IMG/VR virus record: IMGVR_UViG_3300037245_000661
Coordinates: 1-27,680 of that record
Length of the DNA stretch: 27,680 bases
Origin: a virus
Reading direction: 5' to 3' (one strand)
Below, one piece after another: positions 21,766 to 27,680 of the stretch. The notes beneath the pieces are model-generated. The model saw only the letters and a program-made list of their open reading frames with translations, was not told the origin of the DNA and searched no databases. The translations under genes were made by a program, and so were the position numbers. Position 1 is the stretch's first letter, and each line of letters begins with the position of its first letter.

Positions 21766-22391
21766 AGGTGCTCCGGTGTTGGCGGGATTGGCAGCAAAAT
21801 ATCTGTAAACTTAAACATCGTATCGCCAACCTCGAAGTCCGATTCGTCGTCAACATCTTCTGCGGTTGCAGTGTGCTTTGCGATAAATCCGAGCCTTTCG
21901 GCATGGTCTTGCACATCGCACCCGTCTAGTTCGTCAGCACCCCAACAATACACGCTGATTATCTCGCGGACAAACTCTTTCAGATTGTTATCACACGCCG
22001 ACCCCTTTCCCGCTATGGCGGTGGTGGCGATGGCCTTGCAACAGCCGTACAAGGACGGCAGTGGTGGCTCACAGTCATCTACGCAGATACACCCCTCGCA
22101 CATTTCATCTTCAAGCACCTTTATCTTTTTCAAAGCCACCTCAAGCCCGGCGATGCGGTCTAGGTTTGATTGGCCGTTACTCACCAATACCTTATTAAGA
22201 CCTCTTGCATGAGCCATTTTATATTCTAACTTCTCATTCGCTGCCTGTGCCTTACGAGCCAATTCTGCCAAGTTGCCGTTAGCTTCGACTATCTTCGTGT
22301 TATCTGCCTTTGCCTCGGCGAGTTCGGTGCGGAGGTCGGTGATTGTTTGTGCTTCTTTTTTCGCCCAATTCTTATTAAATCTTGTTCCCAT
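21762..22391 (-). CDS. Coiled-coil protein with Cys-rich middle and a phage-type C-terminal domain
   Basis: This 209-residue protein starts at ATG 22391 (MGTRFNKNWAKKEAQ), where GAAAGG lies eight bases upstream; ATG 22415 overlaps the previous gene and is less likely. Residues 9-90 form a coiled coil (ITDLRTELAEAKADNTK). A Cys-rich stretch follows (CEGCICVDDCEPP, then YGCCKA). The C-terminal part has YCWGADELDGCDVQDHAERLG, which resembles small phage proteins with a D/E-G-x-D-x-Q-D-x-A-x-x-x-G-L/F motif. Function is not known. Confidence 0.6.
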   Translation of the reverse strand: MGTRFNKNWAKKEAQTITDLRTELAEAKADNTKIVEANGNLAELARKAQAANEKLEYKMAHARGLNKVLVSNGQSNLDRIAGLEVALKKIKVLEDEMCEGCICVDDCEPPLPSLYGCCKAIATTAIAGKGSACDNNLKEFVREIISVYCWGADELDGCDVQDHAERLGFIAKHTATAEDVDDESDFEVGDTMFKFTDILLPIPPTPEHL

Positions 22392-22405
22392 CTTACTTAC
22401 CTTTC

Positions 22406-22846
22406 TTACATCCATGAAATAAACCTATAAGCTGAATTTATATTCCGTAACGCTGTCTCGCGGTCCTTGCCTGGAAGGTCGACAGCGATCGTCGCATGAC
22501 CGTTAATTCTGGGGATGAGATCTCCGTCAGAATCGGTCAGGAAACAGCGAGCTGCGAACACTGGTTTTGTATGCTTTTTCCTGATGATTTCAGCCGCTTC
22601 GATCCAAGCGAATCTTAGCCCGTTTTTACCGTCATTTGCTCGGAAGTTCTTGAAATCCATATCCATACTATGATGATCGAGAACGATGCGGACAGAATCG
22701 CGGAATTTGGCCGATTTGAACCTCGGATCTTTGGCCGTTTTAGACTGGACATTGCTGGTCTGATTACCCGTTCTGGACAGGGCAGACATAGCAACTTCCT
22801 TATTGTTACTGTATAGCGTTTTATAGTGGTCCTGTATCTTACCCAT
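22406..22846 (-). CDS. Protein of unknown function next to the origin-like repeats
   Basis: This is a 146-residue basic protein from ATG 22846. An internal ATG at 22789 (MSALSRTGNQTS) has AAGGAAG five bases upstream, a better ribosome site than the weak GTGAG at the first ATG, so a 127-residue form may be the real or an additional product. It contains DPRFKSAKFRDSVRIVLDHH and a beta-rich C-terminal half (PVFAARCFLTDSDGDLIPR). No family match. It directly follows the primase and the repeats, one of which covers the second ATG, so it might be autoregulated or replication-linked. Confidence 0.58.
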   Translation of the reverse strand: MGKIQDHYKTLYSNNKEVAMSALSRTGNQTSNVQSKTAKDPRFKSAKFRDSVRIVLDHHSMDMDFKNFRANDGKNGLRFAWIEAAEIIRKKHTKPVFAARCFLTDSDGDLIPRINGHATIAVDLPGKDRETALRNINSAYRFISWM

Positions 22847-23108
22847 TTTAACTCACTTTTTTTTTTAAAAAACTAACCAATTTGTTGGACTATTGCTATG
22901 TCTGCTATGTCCAAAATGAATAAATCGTTATTCTTTTATATTTTACACCAGTTTTTCTGGACACTTAGAACATCAAGTTGCTATGTCCATCGGTGTCCAA
23001 ATCGGAGTTGCTATGTCCAAACTCCATACCCTCTTGATATTTAATACCCTCATACGCTGTGACTTTTTTCCCATTAATGAGAGGACGGCAACTTTTGGAC
23101 ATAGCAAA
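22782..23108. repeat. Iteron-like GCTATGTC repeats: candidate replication origin
   Basis: GCTATGTC occurs on the plus strand at 22895, 22904, 22980 and 23010, and on the minus strand at 22785-22792 and 23098-23105. Extended forms are GTTGCTATGTCCA (22977 and 23007) and a perfect 13-base inverted pair (22782-22794 with 22893-22905). The spacer 22847-22964 is very A+T-rich with long T/A tracts. The same DNA word is read as AMS and as GHSN in the genes, so selection seems to be on DNA. It spans the primase 3' end and the next gene's start. Confidence 0.6.
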
Positions 23109-25460
23109 ACATTTTTGCACTGTCTGCCCAAAGTGGCTATTATTCTTCGGACGCCGCCCATTATCCGCACACCATTCTTTGTACTTTCTGTACACATCGG
23201 ATTTAGTTAGATATTCGTCAAAATCCGGATTTACCTCTAAAAATTCATTCACAAACAGCCTCGCGGAGTTACTTTCGTCGCGGTACTGATTTAGCTTTTC
23301 TTGGCATGTTTTCGGCACAATAAAGCCATCGTTTTTAATGAGCAATTCGCGGCCTTCAATCATCCAGTTTAGTATGCCTGAAAGCTCCTCTGGTTCCTGT
23401 AATTCTCGGGCGAGGTTTTTGTTTTGTTGATCTTCTGGAATCTGCACATCGAAGGGCAGGTAGAGCATACGCCGCCATATCCCATCGCTCGGATCTCTTA
23501 TGATCGGCAGCTCATTTGTTGCAAACATAAGCTTTGCGGTTGGGTATGCGGAGAAGGCTTCGTTGTACAATTGTCTCCATAGCATCTTATCGCCGCCGAC
23601 ATACTCCTTGATAATGCTTTCGACGCTTGACTCGATGTCCCTGGTGTTCTCGTTCGACATGTTTACTGCCTTGCCGTACGTACTGAAGATCTTGGAGGTA
23701 TCGGCGAAGCAGGCCAACGGTACGTTTGACACGTTGTCCTTGCCGATAGCCGCCGCGAGTGTATCGAAGAATACGAATTTGCCGTTTGCACCATCGCCGA
23801 CACATAGGAGAAACTTTTGGTACTTGGTTGTTGACATGAGCAAGTATCCTGCCCACATCTGCATTAGTTGCATGATCTCTGTGTCGCCGCCTGTGATGTC
23901 CCATAGGAATCGTCCCCACTTATCACTGATCGCTTTCGGATCATAGTTATACATCATATAGTTAAACGTATAGAACTGGTCGGACACTGGCACTGTCTTG
24001 CCGGTCACGAGGTCCAGAATACAGTTTTGCATAGCAAGAACATCTTCAGTGCTTAGAGATCCATCGAGCGAGCAAGGAGCCTTCTGTCCTGGTAACAGGT
24101 GAACATCCTGCATATCTCGCAGCCATAACATGATCGACTTGATAAATGTTGGTGTTTTGTGTTTCTTGCTGGCCCTTACATACTTAGACTTGCCTTCCTT
24201 GTCCCTCGTCTTGAACTTACATATCAGCAGGAACCTGCGGATGTACGACTCGATCTCGTCGCTGTCCTCGACACGTTGATACTTATCCTTATAATAGATA
24301 GACCACTGATCGATCGAGTTGAATCGGTGCCGGACATTGCCGTCCTTCTGGCTCCACTTCTCGAAGTGGTAGGCGATCGTGTCAGGGTTATCGTCTGGAA
24401 GCTGGAGGAAGCCCTTGTTGTTCGCTGTACCAGGTGGCGGCACCTCGGGTACATATAGCTTCGTATCTTGAAGTATTATCTCGAATTGTTCTTTGGTATG
24501 TTCGGCTAGATAATCGTACAGGTCCTTACCATGATCCTCGGTGTATTTATAAGGGAGCCTGATTACCCGCAACTCTTTAGCTACGCCGCTGATCGCGTTG
24601 GCAGCTTTGACGGCTCCGCCTTCGTCGATCGTTACCTTACCAGTTTTCTTATTCTTTACTGGACCGCCGTTGCCAGCTGCATCAGTATCGAATATTATAT
24701 GCACGATCAAGCCCTTAAACATCCCAAGCCACTCATCTCGCCAGGTGCCGGCTCCGTTGGATCCCGCTACTGCTATGTACCCGAACTCTAAGGCTTTTAC
24801 TGCATCCTTCCAGCCCTCGGCGAAGATGATCGTATTCTCTTTATACGACTCGGTTGCATGGTGAACACCGACCAGGCCCGCTTTGGATCCTGTTAATAGT
24901 GGGTACTTCTCAAGCTTCTCGCACCACTTACCATTGTTATCTTTGTATTTGATAGGGCAATCCTGCCCATCGATCCCAACACGGATCCACCCATTAACAT
25001 GATCGTAGTCCTTCGGATTGTACGCTGGAATAAGGAATTCACGTTTGCCTTTACGCTTCTCTGGTTTGAGTAACATAAACGCTTTGGGATCCAAGCCTTT
25101 AACCTCACAGAACGCGAGAAGATCCTTTTGTGAGATCTCCTCACGTTCCGATGGTTTGGTCTTTGGAGATCCTTTGGCTGGTGGTGGCTTCTTCCTGTTG
25201 GTTTCAGCAGCATCTATCAGTCCATGCTCCTCAAGGAGCTTGAACGATGCTTGTGCATCCATACCCATGATCCTGCGTAGGAGGAGGTACGGATTGCCAC
25301 CACCGCCACCGCATCCGGTGAAGCACTTCCAAAGCCCATTGTCGGACCTGATGGATAGATGGTCCTTCTTACCGCACACAGGACAGCCGAATAAGAGATT
25401 GATCCCTTCTGTCCTGATGAGCGTAAGCCCGAGTTGCTCGGTCATAAATCGTTTTATCAC
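22965..25460 (-). CDS. Primase-helicase (CHC2 zinc finger, Toprim, SF3/D5-type helicase)
   Basis: This is an 831-residue protein. Residues 26-50 form a CHC2-type zinc finger (Cys26, Cys29, Cys46, Cys50). Toprim signatures are FAEGWKDA (213-220) and FDTDAAGNGG (257-266). The C-terminal part is a phage/plasmid P4/D5-type SF3 helicase: GDGANGKF (555-562) as Walker A, a NMSNENT region (600-606) and KLMFATNELP (643-652), then WRRMLYLPF (662-670). A winged-helix-like end follows. The usual Walker Ser/Thr after Lys561 is Phe here. It would prime and unwind DNA at the origin. ATG 25460 (MIKRFMTEQLG) places the zinc finger as in relatives. Confidence 0.9.
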   Translation of the reverse strand: MIKRFMTEQLGLTLIRTEGINLLFGCPVCGKKDHLSIRSDNGLWKCFTGCGGGGGNPYLLLRRIMGMDAQASFKLLEEHGLIDAAETNRKKPPPAKGSPKTKPSEREEISQKDLLAFCEVKGLDPKAFMLLKPEKRKGKREFLIPAYNPKDYDHVNGWIRVGIDGQDCPIKYKDNNGKWCEKLEKYPLLTGSKAGLVGVHHATESYKENTIIFAEGWKDAVKALEFGYIAVAGSNGAGTWRDEWLGMFKGLIVHIIFDTDAAGNGGPVKNKKTGKVTIDEGGAVKAANAISGVAKELRVIRLPYKYTEDHGKDLYDYLAEHTKEQFEIILQDTKLYVPEVPPPGTANNKGFLQLPDDNPDTIAYHFEKWSQKDGNVRHRFNSIDQWSIYYKDKYQRVEDSDEIESYIRRFLLICKFKTRDKEGKSKYVRASKKHKTPTFIKSIMLWLRDMQDVHLLPGQKAPCSLDGSLSTEDVLAMQNCILDLVTGKTVPVSDQFYTFNYMMYNYDPKAISDKWGRFLWDITGGDTEIMQLMQMWAGYLLMSTTKYQKFLLCVGDGANGKFVFFDTLAAAIGKDNVSNVPLACFADTSKIFSTYGKAVNMSNENTRDIESSVESIIKEYVGGDKMLWRQLYNEAFSAYPTAKLMFATNELPIIRDPSDGIWRRMLYLPFDVQIPEDQQNKNLARELQEPEELSGILNWMIEGRELLIKNDGFIVPKTCQEKLNQYRDESNSARLFVNEFLEVNPDFDEYLTKSDVYRKYKEWCADNGRRPKNNSHFGQTVQKCFAMSKSCRPLINGKKVTAYEGIKYQEGMEFGHSNSDLDTDGHSNLMF

Positions 25461-25480
25461 TGTGCATCCTTGCAGTTAAG

Positions 25481-25654
25481 TTAACAATTCTTGTCATATA
25501 TTTCGATTATCTTATTGATCTGGTTCGGCGTAAACGTATGGTTGATCTTTTCCCATAGCGACATATCCTCGACAAAACTGACCTCCCACTCGGAGAGGCC
25601 AGCTTCTAAATCGAGTAACGCTTGTAAGCATACTTTTACTTTCGACTGGTCCAT
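25481..25654 (-). CDS. Small conserved-type phage protein upstream of the primase
   Basis: This 57-residue gene is not in standard length cut-offs, but TAATG links it to the previous gene and its sequence reads as a real protein: MDQSKVKVCLQALLDLEAG, then LSEWEVSFVEDMSLW and FTPNQINKIIEIYDKNC. The pattern of E/W-rich helix followed by T-P-x-Q-x-x-K-I-x-x-I-Y resembles small proteins found before replication genes in many phages, function unknown. It is probably co-expressed with the primase. Confidence 0.68.
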   Translation of the reverse strand: MDQSKVKVCLQALLDLEAGLSEWEVSFVEDMSLWEKINHTFTPNQINKIIEIYDKNC

Positions 25655-26010
25655 TAATCAGCTATCTCCGTTTCGGACAGCTTAACCTTTACCAGCTCGT
25701 CGCGTGGAGTAACCGAGATCTTGGTATCGCTGATCGTAAACCGTATGACATTATCCGCCATCGGCTTGATCCCCGATTTATGGATGAGGCTTAACAGATC
25801 GTCCTTCTTGACGATCTCATCGGCAAGTGCTTCCATACGAGCCTTCGATGCCGCCTTGTAAGCGATCGCAACTTTAAGGATCATCCTTGACTCTGCTGTT
25901 TCCTTGAGGAATGGAAACTTAAGCTGCTCGCCCTTGATCTTATCGTCCTCCGGTTTTTCAACCTTTGGCTCCTTATCCTTCTTCTTCGTTTCCTTTTTAG
26001 CTTTTGCCAT
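25654..26010 (-). CDS. Lys-rich small protein of unknown function
   Basis: This 118-residue protein starts at ATG 26010 with AAAGGG eight bases upstream. The first 30 residues are almost all Lys, Glu and Asp (disordered, MAKAKKETKKKDKEP). They are followed by LKFPFLKETAESRM, a long helix, and a beta-rich end (VIRFTISDTKISVTPRDEL). It lies between helicase and primase-associated genes and is coupled to the latter by TAATG, suggesting a replication accessory or DNA-binding role. No named family. Confidence 0.6.
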   Translation of the reverse strand: MAKAKKETKKKDKEPKVEKPEDDKIKGEQLKFPFLKETAESRMILKVAIAYKAASKARMEALADEIVKKDDLLSLIHKSGIKPMADNVIRFTISDTKISVTPRDELVKVKLSETEIAD

Positions 26011-26025
26011 GATCGTAACCCTTTC

Positions 26026-27102
26026 TTACTTAAAGTAATATTTCAGTTCCTTTGCTGCTCTGGTAATGGCGGTGTATCGCCATCGTTTAGCGTCCCACAG
26101 ACGCTCCATTTGTTCATCGATCACCAGGACCTTATCCCACTCAGATCCCTGTGACTTATGGCAGGTGATACAATACCCATAGTCAGCAAACACGATGTCG
26201 CGGTTATCCGGTACTCCTCGAGCGTCGATCGGCTTGTGTCCGAATTGCTCTTTATAAAGAGGAAGCCCAACCTTGCGGCCATCATCAGTCACACAATTGG
26301 CTACAATAGTACGCCCTTTTGTGTTACCCAGCGATTCTATGGTGAGAATTTGTCCATTAAACACGCTGAAATTCTGGTTGTTGCGTAAAACGATGATCTT
26401 CTCGCCGGGATTTAACAGTCCTGTATGCTTTCTTATATTGCGGACTACTCTATTCAGTTTCAGCCTGGTAGCATTGAAACCACATAGGATAATATCAGCC
26501 CATTCAAGATCATGTACTGGCACGGATGATACTGCGTGATTGAGTATCACCTCATCGGTGTACTTAATATCCGGATCCAGCCAAAACTTATCCAGGCGAA
26601 TGTCCGTAGCGAACTGGATGATCCCGTTACCTTCCGCTTGCCGATGGATCTGGTTGAGTACAACGTCAGGCTTATGCATCAAGCGGGGATCCTTACCGAC
26701 CGGTTCAAGCTGACCAGGATCACCGAGCATAACGATCGGCTTCCTGTACGACATTATGTCCGTCCATAGATCTGTTGACACCATCGATCCCTCATCGATC
26801 AGGAACCACTTACCATCGACGTACGGCTTCTTATGGAACTTTGCACCATCATAGTCGTAAATGGTCCGGTGGATCGTTTGAGCGTAGATCCCCTTCTGTG
26901 TGAGCCTGTACGCTGCCTTGCCGGTAAACGCACAGGGCATACAGTTACTAAGCTGCTCGACGATATGTCTGGCTACGGTAGTCTTGCCGGTCCCTGCGTA
27001 ACCACCGAGCCTAAAGACGGGCTTACCCTCCTTGACAGCTTTGACAGCCGTGTCGACAGCAGATTGTTGTTCGGTTGTAAGTGTTTCGTTATTCGTCAGC
27101 AT
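26026..27102 (-). CDS. RecD/Dda-like SF1 DNA helicase
   Basis: This is a 358-residue protein. ATG 27102 (MLTNNETLTTEQQSA) has AGGAGG nine bases upstream and is favoured over the longer frame that would start at 27225 within the previous gene. SF1B motifs are in order: Walker A GGYAGTGKTT (33-42), Walker B LIDEGSM (101-107), motif III GDPGQLEPVG (127-136), motif IV NQIHRQ (150-155), motif V TCHKSQGSEWD (313-323) and motif VI YTAITRA (343-349). The protein is compact like T4 Dda. It probably unwinds DNA in replication or recombination. It overlaps the upstream gene by 14 bases. Confidence 0.9.
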   Translation of the reverse strand: MLTNNETLTTEQQSAVDTAVKAVKEGKPVFRLGGYAGTGKTTVARHIVEQLSNCMPCAFTGKAAYRLTQKGIYAQTIHRTIYDYDGAKFHKKPYVDGKWFLIDEGSMVSTDLWTDIMSYRKPIVMLGDPGQLEPVGKDPRLMHKPDVVLNQIHRQAEGNGIIQFATDIRLDKFWLDPDIKYTDEVILNHAVSSVPVHDLEWADIILCGFNATRLKLNRVVRNIRKHTGLLNPGEKIIVLRNNQNFSVFNGQILTIESLGNTKGRTIVANCVTDDGRKVGLPLYKEQFGHKPIDARGVPDNRDIVFADYGYCITCHKSQGSEWDKVLVIDEQMERLWDAKRWRYTAITRAAKELKYYFK

Positions 27103-27280
27103 CTTTGAAAACCTCCTGACATTCATCTTCGATCGGGCAATTATCGCAATCGTAAGCATTACAGTTAATGTTTCTGATGTACCACACTGACGTAACGTAC
27201 AAATGTCTCGCCAAGAGGATAACAATCAGTAACAGCACAAACACGAGCATTGCCAGCCATACAGGTATTAAGTTATTCAT
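27089..27280 (-). CDS. Small membrane protein with a C-terminal Cys motif
   Basis: This 63-residue protein overlaps the preceding gene as ATGA (start 27280). A hydrophobic helix spans about residues 4-24 (LIPVWLAMLVFVLLLIVIL). After it, Cys at 40, 45, 48 and 54 in an acidic tail could bind zinc or an iron-sulphur cluster or form disulphides. Topology is not certain; the N-terminus carries no charge while Arg25 follows the helix, suggesting the tail stays inside. Unknown function. Confidence 0.6.
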   Translation of the reverse strand: MNNLIPVWLAMLVFVLLLIVILLARHLYVTSVWYIRNINCNAYDCDNCPIEDECQEVFKDADE

Positions 27281-27680
27281 TTTGATAGCTCCCTTTTCTT
27301 GATTTCTTCAAATAGTGGCTCGGTGAAGTCCGGATGCAGCAGATAATGGATATAATCGCATACGGTCATTGTATCATTATACCATACTGTATCAGAACAA
27401 AGCTCCGGATCTTGTAATGCTACGCTGATGTTCTTCAGTCCGGTTATTAGATTATCCGTCTTAGCCGTGTCTGCATTTATAATATCCATACAATCCTGAA
27501 AACAGGTTACTCTTTCCGCTATATATCCGCATCGTCGTATCTTACGATGTACAGCGGCTTGTAGTTTTTCATTCTCATTATCTGGCTGCTTGAACTCAAA
27601 GAAGGATATTTTACGGTTCACCATACACATGACATCAGGAAAACCCCTATGCGAAGTATCGACCTTGACGACGAATGTTT
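27277..27680 (-). CDS. VRR-NUC domain nuclease (5' end outside the window)
   Basis: The frame is open to the right edge, so the start is beyond 27680 and at least 134 codons lie in the window. The visible part begins VDTSHRGFPDV, with PD of the nuclease core, then SFFEFKQPDNENEKLQ, where E-F-K and the following Gln match the E-x-K/Q pattern of VRR-NUC (a PD-(D/E)xK relative), then a helix ending RRCGYIAERV. VRR-NUC proteins are structure-specific nucleases in phage replication and repair; this is consistent with the helicase and primase that follow. The C-terminal part is helical with two Cys. Identification rests on the first half. Confidence 0.75.
   Translation of the reverse strand, partial: TFVVKVDTSHRGFPDVMCMVNRKISFFEFKQPDNENEKLQAAVHRKIRRCGYIAERVTCFQDCMDIINADTAKTDNLITGLKNISVALQDPELCSDTVWYNDTMTVCDYIHYLLHPDFTEPLFEEIKKRELSK

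Noticed and set aside
22940-22965. CCAG-AAAAA-CTGG stem just after the primase stop as a terminator
   Set aside because: Only four pairs and no U tract; the region is better described by the repeat cluster and A+T-rich tracts.
113-25869. Five copies of GCGATCGC, the HIP1 palindrome of cyanobacteria (113, 10930, 18241, 20944, 25862)
   Set aside because: Above random but far below the density in most cyanobacteria, and explained by general GATC/CGATCG excess; not enough to claim a cyanobacterial host.
1-27680. tRNA genes, CRISPR arrays, insertion sequences
   Set aside because: I looked for cloverleaf-type arms, regularly spaced direct repeats and transposase motifs on both strands and saw none.

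Overview
The window is one contiguous block of a tailed double-stranded DNA phage (or prophage-like) genome. Every gene I can support lies on the minus strand, so it reads from right (27.7 kb) to left (1 kb). Genes are packed with ATGA/TAATG overlaps, most have clear GGAG-type ribosome binding sites, and the longest gap between genes is 162 bases. The gene set (TerS, TerL, large portal, coiled-coil scaffold, HK97-fold-like capsid, gp4-like adaptor, beta-rich nozzle/stabiliser, fibre, ejection-type protein) and the absence of tape-measure, tail-tube and sheath genes point to a short-tailed, podovirus-like virion. I cannot name the host. Signal peptides, including a twin-arginine one, imply a bacterial host with Sec and Tat export. 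No integrase, DNA polymerase, tRNA or CRISPR is visible; the genome continues beyond both ends.

Right part, 27.7-22.4 kb, replication: a VRR-NUC nuclease (5' part outside the window), a small membrane protein, a RecD/Dda-like SF1 helicase, two small proteins, and an 831-residue primase-helicase (CHC2 zinc finger, Toprim, SF3 helicase). Around the 3' end of the primase gene the octamer GCTATGTC occurs six times in about 320 bases, in both orientations and in unrelated reading frames, beside very A+T-rich DNA. It is a good candidate replication origin.

Middle, 22.4-17.8 kb: small accessory genes (cysteine-rich zinc-ribbon types, tiny membrane peptides), then an acidic helical protein, a permuted NlpC/P60-like cysteine hydrolase, a membrane-anchored acidic protein, an 86-residue protein with a textbook Tat signal, and a MerR/excisionase-like HTH protein. 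The three envelope-directed genes may form an unrecognised lysis or envelope module beside the terminase genes.

Left part, 17.6-1 kb, packaging and virion: TerS, TerL, a small membrane protein, a signal-peptide-bearing NodB-like deacetylase, a beta-rich protein, portal, a 60-residue protein, scaffold, major capsid protein and two decoration-like proteins. A candidate terminator follows, then a SAM methyltransferase and glycosyltransferase pair. The tail genes come last: adaptor, a fibre-like protein with its own signal peptide, nozzle/stabiliser, a putative receptor-binding protein, a GNAT-like protein and the start of a glutamine-rich ejection-type protein. GATC is strongly over-represented in core genes but nearly absent from the distal fibre, the receptor-binding candidate and the primase 3' region, which suggests mosaic replacement.
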